Positions 12,227-25,035 are shown, counted from the first letter of the stretch. The stretch is 64,000 nt of DNA from Gonatopus flavifemur (GCA_018340375.1 JAFFJZ010000020.1:868001-932000), one strand, 5' to 3'. Translations and numbers: made by a program. The notes: generated by a model not told the origin, from the sequence alone.

Positions 12227-13170
12227 AAAGGGCAGACCATTTCAAGTGATATAGTCAAATATCTCCGAAACTAGCAGAGATGGAAAAAAAATGTTACGAA
12301 CAAAAAGTTCAGGGTTCCATGAAGGGAGTATGGTGCTGACTTTGACAAATTCCTCAGAGGTCATTTTGGAGGTCATTCAGAGGTCAAGATGGTTTTTTTA
12401 AACCGGACCCCCATGTTTGTACCATGAAATTTGAAAGCTGGTTCCAAACCCATTACGAAACACTGGTCATGGACCACCTTCCACCCATTGGGGTGCAAGT
12501 TATGGGCCATCAAAGTCATTGATGACCGCGCGGTGAACTAGGGCTACCGAGAGCGGGAGTGCGTGGATAGGCGTGATGATTCCAGTAGAGAGACGAAGAT
12601 TAGTGATGATCCCAATCTTTCGATGAATTATCTGAAAACTGGAAGGATGTTTGTGTCTGTTCGAATGCGCATCTCAATCAACGTTAGGTAGTATGGTAAA
12701 TACTTTCAATGTTTCGAGAAACCTTTCAACAAAGTTTGAGAGTCGATACTTATTCATAAACCTGATTGAATCGGATGGGATAATTCAACGAATTTCAAAT
12801 GCAATAGTGAATCGTGATAAACCGAACACATAACTGCCACTGATGATAAGCAGAGACTCGGTGTTCCCATTTGTTTATGTTTAATGGTTTCTTCACAATG
12901 GAATCAACTTTAATCTCCATTGCAATCAGTCACAATCTTCGGAGGAGGGCGGAGAAGGAGAATCTATAAATGGTTGGGAATATCGAATCTCTGCTTATCA
13001 TGAGTGGCAGTTATGTATTCGGTTTATTACGATTCACTATTGCGTTTGGAATCCTTTGAATCATTCCATTTGATTCAATCAGGGTTATGAATGAGTATCG
13101 ACTCTCAAAAATTGTTGAAGGGTTGCTTGAAGCATTGAGAGTATTTACCAAACCACATAACGTTGTCACG
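12227..13170. mobile_element. Non-autonomous derivative of the DD41D mariner family, with internal palindrome
   Basis: 12227-12535 matches the left terminal repeat of the DD41D element at 26208, and 12640-12840 matches its 5' untranslated region (26790-27000). From 12995 to 13170 the sequence turns back as a reverse complement of 12676-12838, leaving a roughly 160-bp loop that is itself partly self-complementary. The two arms encode mirror-image peptide frames (INLIESDGIIQRI and ITLIESNGMIQRI), which is a by-product of the palindrome. No transposase. The right boundary is uncertain. Confidence 0.65.
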
Positions 13171-13573
13171 TTCGAGGAAATTTCCCCACGAAATTTTTCC
13201 AAAATTCTCATACAATAATTTACGATACAATTACAATTCACCTCAAGTGAACGTGAACTTGATTTCAAAACAATTTCGCCGACTTCACAGATTATATTTC
13301 GTTTGGAAATTTCCTTGAACGTCGATTGTGCATCGAAGAGCGACGAAGCAATTTGTAATATTTCTCTCTTCCCCTCATTCTTTACCTCTTCTCTCTCCCT
13401 CGTGTGTGTGCCTCGGCGTGACCACACAACGGGTGCCTCTTTCTACTTTGTCGTTCTTTTTCCTTTCTTCACGCCATCTCTCAACCTTTTTTCCCTTATG
13501 CTTATGACTTGCACGGTGGCTGTTGCTGAACCTGACTAGTTACAATAGCTATTCACGTGTATGCGGGTGTATA
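13171..13573. other. No gene recognised
   Basis: Sequence between two mariner-related elements. It contains pyrimidine-rich runs around 13360-13500 and no coding signal that I can support. Confidence 0.45.
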
Positions 13574-15605
13574 CAGGGCGTCCCATTTGAAACAGGACAG
13601 CTGAATAACTCTTCAGGGAATGGAGGGGGAAAAAATTGTTCAGATAAAAGTTGTAGGGTTCGAAGGGGGCCATAAGATGGTGACCTTGAATTTGACCTTG
13701 AGGTCAATTTTGAGCATAATTGATGGTCAAAGTATGTTTTTTCGAATGGAAAACCCTACGCCCGACCTCAGAAATGGGAAGAGCGGAAAATTTTACGTCC
13801 GAATATGTTGACATATCAGGTCATTTAGAGGTCATTTAAAGGTCAAAAAACCCTTTTCTATGGATTTTCACGGGAAAGCCTCAAACGAGTTGTTTCTCTG
13901 ACCAAAGTGATTGAAGTTAAAGTGAAACCCCACGTTTCGACCTTGAATTGAAAGTAAACAGAACTAACTTTCAGAGTTTATTCTTCATATCAGTACGAAA
14001 ATGATCATTAAGAAGTTTTCATCGTTTACGGTGTAAGTGCGGGTTCAAAATGGTTTATTCACCTAACGAATGTGTTGATATTTCAATGATCTTGGGTGAG
14101 TGTCGCGGAGTGTATCAAAGAGCGTCAAGATTGTACAGAGAGCGTTTGGAGATCGGCAGCATCATCCTTCTCCAGAAGTCATTCGCCAAGTTGAAAGAAA
14201 TTGTCGACAAGGAAGGATTGGTCAACGCCGAAACAATCAAGGTTCCAACTTTAACGACCCTCGATGCGTTGCTGTTTTAGCAATAATACACATGAATTCT
14301 CATGTTAGTTTACGTGATATTGAACGCGATTTGGTTATTCCACGCAGTACGGCACACAGAATTCTACAAGCTGCTCAATATCATCCGTACCACATCACAC
14401 TGACCCAAGAATTATCTCAACAAGATATGCAGAATCGGGTTAACTTTTGCCATTGGGCTTTACAGAGGTTTAACAAAGCGCCCGATTTCTTTCGATATGT
14501 TCTTTTCAGTGATGAATCAACGTTTCAAAGTACTGGCTTGTTAAATCGTCACAATAGCCACTATTGATCAGCGCAAAACCCGCACTGGACTCAACAAGTT
14601 GATCATCAGCATCGGTGGAGTATAAATGTTTGGTGTGGAATTCTAGACAATCAAGTGATTGGGCCGTGGTTTTTTGATGGAACTGTTAACGGTCCTAATT
14701 ATCTACAGTTTTTACAGAATGAATTACCAGTTCTCATGGAAGATGTGACATTAGCAACTAGGCAGAGGATGTGGTATCAGCAAGACGGTGCACCACCACA
14801 CTTTGCTCGATGTGTGAGGGATTATCTAAATATCCTTTTCCCCAATCGTTGGATTGGTCAAGGTGGATTTGTACTGTGGCCGGCAAGCTCTCCTGATCTC
14901 ACCCCTCTAGATTTTTATTTGTGGGATTACGTAAAAAATGTCGTTTATACCAACCGACCAACAACACCTGTGGATCTACAACAACGCATCAGATACGCAA
15001 TTGCGAATATTCGTGCAGAAGTTTTTCAGTCTGTTCTTGGAAACTTTCGACGCCGGCTGGAGTTATGTATTGAAGTAAATGGCGGTAAATTCGAACATCT
15101 CCTGCAATAAGTGTGTCTTACCCGTCAACGGATTTGTGCCATCTGTAATTACAAAACGACGAACTGGAAAAATACATAATTTTTAAATTATTGTTTCAAA
15201 TTTGGCATTCATTATCGTTCTCAAGGTCGAATTCAAGGTCGAAACGTGGGGTTTCATTTTAACTTTGATAACTTTGGTCAGAGAAACAACTCGTTTGAGG
15301 CTTTTCCGTAAAAATCCATAGGAAATGGTTTTTTGACCTTCAAATGACCTCTAAATGACCTGATATGTTAACATATTCGAACGTAAAATTTTCCGCTCTT
15401 CCCATTTCTGAGGTCGAACGTAGGGTTTTCCATTTGAAAAAACATACTTTGAACATCAATTATGCTCGAAATTGACCTCAAGGTCAAATTCAAGGTCACC
15501 ATCTTATGGCCCCCTTCGAACCCTACAACTTTTATTTGAACAATTTTTTCCCCCTCCATTCCCTGAAGAGTTATTCAGCTGTCCTGTTTCAAATGGGACG
15601 CCCTG
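13574..15605 (+). mobile_element. Complete DD41D mariner (rosa-like) element with ~375-bp terminal inverted repeats
   Basis: Ends CAGGGCGTCCCATTTGAA and the inverse, flanked by TA on both sides (13572-13573 and 15606-15607). The inverted repeats run 13574-13949 and 15231-15605, far longer than the 20-30 bp usual for mariners. Between them lies one transposase ORF with two lesions. The length is 2032 bp. Confidence 0.9.
14050..15110 (+). pseudogene. DD41D mariner transposase, one frameshift and one stop
   Basis: Starts MVYSPNECVDISMI at 14050. The frame changes near 14145 (LYRER to FGDRQHHPSPEVIRQ) and then runs open to 15110 except for TGA at 14565-14567, where the related element has TGG. 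An N-terminal pair of helix-turn-helix regions (SLRDIERDLVIPRSTAHRIL is the second) precedes the DDE core: FSDESTF, QDGAPPHFA and SPDLTPLDF. Counting from the second Asp to the Asp of PLD gives 41 residues between them, the spacing that defines the DD41D (rosa) group of Tc1/mariner. Catalytic residues are all present. It acts by cut-and-paste into TA sites. Only two changes separate it from an open frame, so it is relatively young. Confidence 0.88.
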
Positions 15606-15607
15606 TA

Positions 15608-16871
15608 TATGTATTCATATATACATTTGTATGCATGTGTACATACGTGATCGCCGGAATTCAAAATCCTTATATTCCTTTCTTTCGGACACATGGTTGA
15701 TTGCTCTCCACGGAGCCACGTGCCGTGGCTTTCCATTGTTGAGGCCAGCAAAATGCAAGCCTCAGCAAGGATAAGTCACGTACGAAGGCCCATCGGCAGG
15801 GAAATTTGATACCGGATTTCCTAGAAGTCTTGGTGGCATGTTGAAGTGCTGATTAGGCTGAGAACAATCAACCTCCCACTTTTCACCATAGAATTCCCTC
15901 TTCGTCGGCGATTGCCATCGGGCAGTCAGTCTTCGCTTAACCGCGATTAAAACCGTTTGAGAAAAGTAAGTACTCTTTTGTCTCTCCCTCTCTCTTGGGG
16001 GGTTGTCTCTCATGGGTGAGGATGCCGGCGGTACGAGAGCTCCACCAGGGGTTTATGCTTTCCCCTGGTGAAAATCTTGAAAGTGAACTTGTATATCCAC
16101 CTTTCGAGCTATGAAGGGATGAGCGAAAAAGGAAAAGCTCAGGGCCCTTCCGCTCGGAGGATGGATATACACTGGAGCCCTTTTGATGGTGTCGGGTTAT
16201 TCCTCCGTACCCATGGGTGCCATCGCTCCTGCGAGGGATCGAGAAAGGAAGAGAAACTCGAGAAATAGTCCAGTGTAATAGGTGTATTAGTTTCATTTTA
16301 GTTATTTCACCAACGAAAGGAATTGGACACTCACCTGCACCCCGAATAGTGAAATCATAATCATAACAAACGACTTCTAAATAATAAATCAAGACATAAA
16401 ACAAGTGCCGACACCAGCTCGCAGCACGGTGAGTGAGACTCTTTTCTATGGCTTTTCTTCCTTCCTTTCCTCCTTATTTCACTCTTTCTCAATACTTCAC
16501 TTTCTTCCTCCGTCACACAGATATATATATATATATATATAAAGACATACATGTGAGAGAATTTATTGTTTTTTTCTCATTAAATGGACGATTATATATT
16601 CGTGACCCTGATTATTCAAAAACATGTCTATTAAATCAAATTTCGCAACTGGAGTGTTAAATCTCCGCTTTCTTTTCCTTATCTACCTCTATCAATCTTG
16701 AACAGGAAGGGTGTCTCGATGACTTTAAAGGCAGAAAACCCAAATTCTTCTGAGTTCTATCGGTCTCACCGCTCGGGCCGATATAATTCATTCCAGAGGC
16801 CACACTGGACCACAATCATGCGACGATGGTTCGACGACATTTCGTGTCGTCTCCTCCACCGTCATAACAAC
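15608..16871. other. GC-richer unassigned stretch with a hairpin and an (AT)n run
   Basis: 15650-16270 is noticeably less AT-rich than the surroundings and has no long open frame. A hairpin with 9-bp arms (CACCAGGGG at 16044 and CCCCTGGTG ending at 16070) lies near its middle. 16519-16541 is an (AT)n microsatellite. The composition could fit an LTR or untranslated leader of a retroelement, but no TG..CA boundary or primer site could be fixed. Confidence 0.4.
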
Positions 16872-17137
16872 GTTGTTTGAGATGCGCATTCGAACAGACA
16901 CAAAAATCCTTCGGGCTTTCAGAAATTCCATCGGAAGATTAGGGTAATTACTAATCTCTGCATCTCCACTGGAATCATCACGCCTATCCACGCACTCCCG
17001 CTCTCGGTAGCCCTAGTTCACCGCGCGGTTGTCAACGACTTTGACGGTCCATAACTTGCATCCCAATGGGTGGAAGGTGGTGACCAGTGTTTCGTGATGG
17101 GTTTGGAACCAGCTCTCAAATTTCATGGTACAAACAT
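16872..17137 (-). mobile_element. Inner portion of a DD41D mariner derivative, split from its end by RTE copy C
   Basis: Reverse complement of 12413-12680. Its missing terminal part is found at 26008-26197. The two pieces join at CAAACAT, which is present at both junctions with the RTE copy (17131-17137 and 26008-26014). It contains no coding sequence. Confidence 0.75.
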
Positions 17138-18991
17138 CATCATCATCACGAAGTAATCAGTCTCACGACTGGTTTGATGAAACCCTCCACCCAGGTCTAT
17201 TATCCGCCAAACGTTCAATATCTACATATCTACTACATCTCTTGTCTTGTACGATTCGCTTCATATAACTTGATCTAGGTCTACCGTTACCAGTTTTACC
17301 ATCTATTTCCCCTTCCAATATTGTTTTCAATAAACTCTCATGCCGTAATGTGTGTCCTATAAGATTGCTTCTCCTTTTCACGATGTGTTTCGAAAGATTT
17401 CTGTTTTCATTTATCTGCTTGAGTACTTCTTCATTCTTGACTTCGTCTATCCATTTTATTCTGAGCTTCCTCTTATAACACCACATTTCAAAAGCTTCAA
17501 GTCTTCGTTGATCAGTTTTCCCCATTGTCCAAGTTTCGCAACTATATAATGCTGTGCTCCAAACGGAACTTTTCAAGAATTTCTTCCTTACTTCCAAGCT
17601 TATACTTTCTGAGAATAATAACTATTTCTTTTGGTGAAAACCCTGTTTCCCTTGTGCTATTCTTGCTCTTATACCTCTCCCGCCCTCGCCGTTTTCTGTA
17701 ATTATGCTTCCTAGATATTTGAATTCCTTCACCTGTAAGATTCAGTGATGCCAGCATTTGGTCGACCGAGTCGATTTACCCTCTCCATCTGACCATTTCT
17801 CGTCTTCACCATTCCAGCCGGGTGTACGCACACATTGAAACCCGTATTCATGTGATTCGGAACCGGTCGGTTCACTCCGAGTCAGCTCGGACAATCGAGA
17901 GAGAACCAACTATCCGTCGGCCTTTGTCTTCTCAATGTTTTACGATCGGCTGACTCCGTGCAAGATCGAGAGAAGTTTAAAGCCCATGCGGTCGACTTAC
18001 CGGAAAGTTTCACCGCTTTTTCTTTTCCAAGCGAAAATTTGATTGTAATCAGTATCGAACTGACTTACCCGGCACCCCGGGCAATTCTCGGCCGGGGCCC
18101 TTCGATATTTTTTCGTTTTTTTTTCAATTAAAGAGCCAGTTTAATACTGATTATCAAATTATCACGATGAAATATAGATTTGATGCATAGCATCATTCAA
18201 TTGAATTAAAATCTAATATAAGTAAATAATTTCTCAATTATTATTTATTTTTCATGAATTTTATAAGATTATTGATTATTCTTATGACTGATCATGGAGC
18301 TTTCAAGAACTCCTATATGTATTGTATACAAAATTTCTAATAGTTACGCATTTCTAATCATTATTTCAAATCTTGATGATTTTTCAATGAATTTCATCAG
18401 AATTGTCAATCAATCGATGGTTGAAAAATTCTAAGATAGTTTGGGGATCTATGATAAATGTCCTGCGGTGAATTCCATAATTTTCCCTGATAAATTAATT
18501 TTCAGAGATCACTATGATATTCCAATGAGGATAATCAAATCAACATCGATTATCAGATGTTGATCAACATCAAAATAATGAGACTGAATATTCAATTGAT
18601 TGAGTGCAAATTATTTTCAATGGACTGAATAATCAGATTTGAGCATTTAAATTGATATTTCATCATTTCACGCATTATCAGTCTCTTTCCTTCGCTGCAT
18701 TACTTCATAGACGTAATATGTAGATCGAAATATTACAAGACCCCATAGCCTAGCGACGAAAGACATGTTTCTTGCGGAAGAACGGTCGGGTTCGATTCTG
18801 TGTGGAGACATTTCATTTTTTTTGTCATCTCTCTGGTGAATAATCAAATTTCACATCCGATTATTATTTTTTATGTCATTACATCGTCATGTTATCAATA
18901 ATCCTGATCTTTCAGAATGCACTTGCGGATTCGACCAAGTACAGGTCCGAGTCGATTGGAAATCTCCCAAATATTCGTGTCCATGAGATAT

Positions 18992-19255
18992 ACACAGTAA
19001 AAAATTTTTCGTCAAACTCAACACACAAGCGAATGTCAACCATTTTTCTCCACACTCAACGAGTGTTGATTCCAGAGTGACACTCACGAAGTGTTAATTT
19101 GAACTCGAATAACATTTTAATGTGTTGAAAATGAATTGATCGAACAGCATTTGATCAGGGTGTTAAATGAACACACAAAAGTGTTAAATATTCAACACTT
19201 GAATTTTGACACGTACTCCTTTTTTACACAAGGACGGAATTTTGTTTTACTGTGT
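18992..19255. mobile_element. MITE with ACACAGTAAAA ends, left arm copy
   Basis: ACACAGTAAAA begins at 18992 and TTTTACTGTGT ends at 19255. The interior is AT-rich, with repeated AACACT-type words. The same MITE lies in the right arm in inverted position, so it was inserted before the arms were duplicated. Confidence 0.7.
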
Positions 19256-19264
19256 GGACCTTTC

Positions 19265-19910
19265 GATGCAGAATCTTCCGCAATGAGAAATGAATAGCAC
19301 TTCAGAGGAACGTTTTTGAAAAAGTGTACTTGGAAATTCCATCAATTCCTGTGACGAATTGATAAAAAAATTTAAAAAATTTGTGTCCATCGAATAAAGA
19401 CCAATCGATTGAAAATCTAATGAAATGAAAAATGAAATCACTTCGGGGGAACGTTTTTGAAAGAGTATACCTGCAAATCCCATCAAACACTTTGACGAAT
19501 TGATAACAAAATTTCTAAACTTTGTCTCCGTGGAATATAGACCGATCGATGCAGAATCTTCTGAAATGAGAAATGAATAGCACTTCAGAGGAACGTTTTT
19601 GAAAAAGTGTACTCGCAAATTCCATCAATTCCTGTGACGAATTGATGGAAAAATTTCCAAAATTTGTGTCCATCGAATAAAGACCGATCGATTCGAAATC
19701 TAATGAAATGAAAAATTAAATCACTTCGGAGGAACGTTTTTGAAAGAGCATACTTGCAAATTCCATCAAAGCCTTTGACGAATTGATGAAAAAATTTCGA
19801 AAATTTGTGTCCATCGAATAAAGACCGATCGATTCGCAATCTACTGGAATGAAAAATGAAATCACTTCGGAGGAATGTTTTTAAAAAAGTATACTTGAGA
19901 GTACTCGAAC
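19265..19910 (-). repeat. Tandem 141-bp repeats (about 4.5 units), left arm
   Basis: Five starts are spaced 141 bp apart (near 19269, 19410, 19551, 19692, 19833). Units 1 and 3 resemble each other more than units 2 and 4 do, suggesting a dimeric higher order. On the minus strand each unit reads as 47 codons with the pattern IDRSLFDGHKF, FHQFV, GICKY, SKTFLRSDFIFHF. The frame is open through successive units apart from scattered breaks. Confidence 0.8.
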
Positions 19911-20344
19911 AATATTTCCGATATTCTCGAAGAGCCTGTTAATGTCCAACAGATTGAACACCTCCAGAGCTCTATATGAATTCATTAGTTCTCGAAGAGT
20001 TCTATTCTCGCTCTTGAAAAAGAATTCTTCGTGTGTTATCTTGGCGGGTTCATGTCCTCAGGAATATTTTTTTTTCCGATTTCATATTATTCTTTTCTTA
20101 ATTCAAGCAACTGAAGATAGTAATTGTAATAATCTTATATTATAATAGGAACTAACTTTTTTTCCTTGCTGTTATTATATTGATATATTACTGGTTGACA
20201 GTACCATCTACTTCAAAACAAACACCGTCATCATAAATGGATACTTGTACTCATAACACTTATAATCTAGATACTGGTCCTCATACTCGAAAATATATTA
20301 TGAAATATTCCAGCCTTCATGATATTTGTCATACTCCTCAGAAT

Positions 20345-20800
20345 CCATTGCTCTCCGTGAGGAGATTCAGAATCGATCGGTCTATATTCCACGGAGACAA
20401 AGTTACGAAATTTTTTTATCAATTCGTCAAAGGGTTTGATGGAATTTGCAAGTATACTTTTTCAAAAACATTCCTCCGAAGTGATTTCATTTTTCATTTC
20501 AGTAGATTGCGAATCGATCGGTCTTTATTCGATGGACACAAGTTTCTGAAATTTTTTCCATCAATTTGTCACAGGAATTGATGGAATTTGCAAGTATATT
20601 TTTTTAGAAACATTCCTCCGAAGTGATTTCATTTTTCATTTCAGTAGATTGCGAATCGATCGGTCTTTATTCGAGGGACACAAATTTTTGAAATTTTCTC
20701 ATCAATTCGTCACAGGAATTGATGGAATTTGCAAGTACACTTTTTCAAAAACGTTCCTCTGAAGTGCTATTCATTTCTCATTTCAGAAGATTCTGCATCG
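20345..20800 (+). repeat. Tandem 141-bp repeats (about 3 units), right arm
   Basis: The inverted counterpart of the left-arm array, with fewer units. The plus strand reads the same 47-codon motif. The unit number differs between arms, consistent with unequal exchange or slippage after the arms formed. Confidence 0.8.
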
Positions 20801-20808
20801 ATCGATCT

Positions 20809-21072
20809 ACACAGTAAAAAAAAATCCCGTCATTGTGTAAAAAAGAAGTACGTGTCAAAATTCAAGTGTTGAATATTTAACACTTTTGTGTGTTCATTTA
20901 ACACACTGATCAAATGCTGTTCGATCGATTCATTTTCAACACATTAAAATGTTATTCGAGTTCAAATCAACACTTTGTGAGTGTCACTCTGGAATCAACA
21001 CTCGTTGAGTGTGAAGAAAAATGGTTAACATTCGCTTGTGTGTTGAATTTCACGAAAAATTTTTTACTGAGT
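20809..21072. mobile_element. MITE with ACACAGTAAAA ends, right arm copy
   Basis: Inverted counterpart of 18992-19255, with the same ends and the same interior words. One end has drifted to ACTGAGT. Confidence 0.65.
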
Positions 21073-22881
21073 ATATCTCATGGACACGAATATTTGGGAA
21101 ATTTCCAATCGACTCGGACCTGTATTTGGTCGAATCCGCAAGTGCATTCTGAAAGATCAGGATTATTGATAACATGACGATATAATGACATAAGAAAAAA
21201 TGATCGGATGTGAAATTTAATTATTCACCAGAGAGATGACAAAAAAAAATGAAATGTCTCCACACAGCATCGAACCCGACCGTTCTTTCGCAAGAATCAT
21301 GTCTTTCGCCGCTAGGCCATGGGGTCTTGTAATATTTCGAACCACATATTACATCTATGAAGTCATGCAGCGAAGGAAAGAGACTGATAGTGCGTGAAAT
21401 GATGAAATATCAATTTGAATGCTCAAATCTGATTATTCAGTCCATTGAAAATAATGTGCACTAAATCAATTGAATATTCAGTCTTATTATTTTGATGTTG
21501 ATCAACATCTGATGATTGATGTTGATTTGATTATCCTCATTGGAATACCATAGTGATCTCTGAAAATTAATTTATCAGGGAAAATTATGGAATTCACCGC
21601 AGGACATTTATCATAGATCCCCAAACTATCTTAGAATTTTTCAACCATCGATTGATTCACAATTCTAATGAAATTCATTGAAAAATCATCAAGATTCAAA
21701 ATAATGATGAGAAATGCGTCACTATTAGAAAATTTGTATACAATACATATAGGAGTTCTTGAAAGCTTCATAATCAGTCATAAGAACATCCAATAATCTT
21801 ATAAAATTTATGAAAAATAAATAATAATTGAAAAATTATTTCCTTATATTCAATTTTGATTCAATTGAATGATGCTATGCATCAAATCTATACTTCATCG
21901 TGATAATTCAATAATCAGTATTGAACTGGCTCTTCAATTGAAAAAAAAACGAAAAAAATATCGAAGGGCCCCGGCTGAGAATTTCCTGGGGTGCCGGGTA
22001 AGTCAGTTCGATACTGATGACAATCAAATTGTCGCTGGGAAAAGAAAAAGCGGTGGAACTTTTCGGTAAGTCGACCGCGTGGGCTTTAAACTTTTTCCGA
22101 TCTTGCACGGAGTTAGCCGATCGTAAAACATATTGAGAAGACAAAGACCGACGGATAGTTGGTTCTCTCTCGATTGTCCGAGCTGACTCGAAGTGGACCG
22201 ACCGGTTCCGAATCACATGGATACGGGTTCCAATGTGTGCGCACACCCAGCTGGAATGGTGGGGACGAGAAATGGTCAGATGGAGAGGGTAAATCGATTT
22301 GGTCGACCAAATGCTGGCATCACTGGTTCAATTGTCTCAGTATCTATTTTGATTTTCGTTCTTCTAGCTGTTTCCGCTGCTGTAGACATCATGAATTTTG
22401 TTTTGTCTTCATTTATATTCATACAATAGTTTTCCAATAATATTGTTCTCATAGTGTTGAGAATATTTTCTAACTCAGTACTACTCGTGGCCAATATAGC
22501 TATGTCATCCGCGAATCTCAGCATACTTATATTCTCTCCCTGAATCTGTAATTCCGATTTAATTTCCTCCTTCACTTCGTTCATTGCTTCGCCTATGAAT
22601 GAATTATGAATCAGTGGCGATAATGAGCATCCTTGTCTCAGCCCTCTTCCTTGGTAGAAATTTTCTCGAGTGAAATTCGAGGCACTAGCAAGTCCAACTT
22701 TTTTCACGGTCAAGGCCTTGTAAGTGAAACTTACAAGTACCTTGTGAGGCATGTAACGCTTGAATGGTGAGGCACTCGCTAGTTCTCCTTACTTGTTACT
22801 CATCAAAAAATAGTGAAAAACTTGAAAAAAACTATACATGAAAAGGTTACACGGAGAAAAATGCCAGTCAAAGATGTAGTC

Positions 22882-22972
22882 ATCCCAGATAGCACAAGAG
22901 TTCTAAAAGAGTTCATAATGAATACAATGTATTCATATGGACCTCTTTTTAAACTCTTGTGCTATCTAGGAA
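22882..22972. repeat. 91-bp near-perfect hairpin
   Basis: The two 43-base halves are complementary at about 36 positions, with almost no loop. The arms begin CCAGATAGCACAAGAGTT and end AACTCTTGTGCTATCTAGG. It may be a tiny MITE or a small-RNA-type precursor. No coding capacity. Confidence 0.65.
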
Positions 22973-24104
22973 TCTTATATAGATACCAACTTCAACTCAT
23001 CATATCTTTCCGTGGAATTTCACTAAATTTACTTTTATTGATTTATCCAAAGATGATAAAAAAATAACACCAAACTTCGCTTCACTATGTGTTGGTAGAG
23101 AGGCGATATGACACACATTGATCATTAATGTCTGGAATAAGGCATTATTATGATAATCGCTTTGTTGGCGATGGTGAAAAGTTTTTAACCTAACGGAAAA
23201 CCGAACCTGCTCTACCTACCTACCTAACCTACCGGAACCTAACACCTTGCCAACGTACCTATTCCGCACTTTGAAATTCAGAGTTTATTTGATAAAGACA
23301 TTTGCTAGTAAACAGTTCCACCAGTCCCCTGGCGGTTGTACCACGAAAGTTGACCCGCTACATTTAAACTATACATTCTTCGTACTTTTAAATATCGGAA
23401 TCATCGCGCTGAAAAATTGTTAAAATTCATTCCCGTAAAATGTGAGTGATGAAATTGACAGTGCTTAGAAAAGTGATTTCAATAAACATAACATGAAGAC
23501 ATAACCCCACTTTTGGGATTTGTTTTTGTTTTGTATCTAATGAAACATAAAATTCTTTATGACAGTGATCTTTGTGATAAGATTATATTTTGGTTTGAAT
23601 TCATTATTTTGTGCTTTCCATTGAAAAATTATTCACGTTATGTTATGTGTAAGAAGTGAACTAGAGAATATTACAAGTCATGAATGTATCGTCATGATTC
23701 TTCAAGTGTCCCTGTTTTTCATCAAAATCAAATCCCAAAGGAGACTTTTGTGGAATCATATTTATGGTATGTAAAAGTCACATAGATCCCTTTCATTGAG
23801 ATTATTCAAAGAAAAGAGCGGTCACGGTTTTTTTTAATGCTCCAAAGTGAAGTTCGTGTATCATTGGCATTCATTATCATTTTGCTCGCTTATATATGTG
23901 AGCTTCTGATTGAGTTCCCTTAATCACTTAAAGTGAAGTGGAGTGTTTTTTGATAAGTGACGTGAAATGACTTCCTCACTCAAACAATGTGCATAATATA
24001 AAATGAACTGTGAGTTTGTTGGAATAAATTTTCTACGAATAAGTATGACTTGGATCGTTAAAGATATTATCTCACACTTATATCGGAAGCGCAGTGAATT
24101 TCCT

Positions 24105-25035
24105 TTCTCTGATCAAAATGAACTACTGGCACGATGGATACTTAACTGTGATTCGCTTCCAAAGAGTATTTCCACATCACTTTATTGAACAATACATATA
24201 TGTGGTTATGAATGGAGCCCAAGGGTTTTAGCAATGAAAAATCATCTGTCAAATTACAAGCACAGGGAATCTCCCTTCATTACCATGAATTACATGCGAC
24301 ATGAGAAATATTCAATTGATTTTCATTCTTACAAATTGACTAAATGATTTGTCCATATCTAATTATTTATAAATACATGTATAGTTCAATGAAGTTATTT
24401 TTGAGAAATTTTTGACAATCAATATCTCCTACAAGTATCTATCATGCCAATGGTTCATGGTGGTCAGAGTAAAGAAAACTCACTGCGCTCCCAATATATA
24501 GGTCAATTTCTTCATCGACTCACGTGTTGTGGATACCTACTTCTTATTCGAAAAGAATTCATCCCAACCAAGTGGCTGGTGATTTCACTTCATACAGATT
24601 GTGAATCGAAGGAATGACATCACTTCATCCCACTTGATCACCTGAAGAATCATCAGAGGTTTACGAAAGTGGTAGTGATAGTACATTCTTTCAGACAATT
24701 TGCATGATGGATACTTGACTGTGATTTGATTCCAAAAAATATTTGTACATAACTTCATTGAATGATACATGTAGTTATAAATGGAGTTTAAGATTCTTAC
24801 CGTTAGAAAGATCATCTCTCAAATTACAAGCACGGGGAATTCCGTTCACTACCATACCTCACATGCAACAATATGAATATTCAATCGATTCTGATTCTTG
24901 CAAATGGACCTAATAATTTGTTCATATATAATTATTGATGACCACATGCATAGTTCAAGGAAGTTATTTTTAAGTGATTTCTGACAATCTGCTCCTCATA
25001 AGTATCTATCGTGCCAATAGTTCATAGTAATTCAC
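24105..25035 (+). repeat. ~570-bp tandem repeat (about 1.6 units)
   Basis: The block starting at GGTTATGAATGGAG (24201) returns as AGTTATAAATGGAG (24773), and the TATCTATCATGCCAATGGTTCAT block near 24440 returns near 25005. The inverted copy of the element at 61.9-63 kb carries at least two units of the same repeat. Confidence 0.7.

Larger units (their letters stand above)
17743..22325. mobile_element. 4.58-kb foldback element, hAT-like by target site
   Basis: The termini CAGTGATGCCAGCA and its inverse enclose two long inverted arms (17743-about 19910 and about 20340-22325) around roughly 430 bp of unique sequence. The empty site is known from RTE copy A: the right flank has GTTCAATT (22326-22333) and the left flank has GTAAGATT (17735-17742), an 8-bp duplication with three changes. 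A CAGTG terminus and 8-bp duplication fit the hAT superfamily. No transposase is present. Each arm carries a MITE and tandem 141-bp repeats, so the arms arose by duplication of an already composite sequence. Confidence 0.85.

Noticed and set aside
13011..13427. 138-codon minus-strand frame
   Set aside because: Its C-terminal part is the mirror of the frame at 12651-12833 inside a palindrome, and the rest has no similarity or coding signal.
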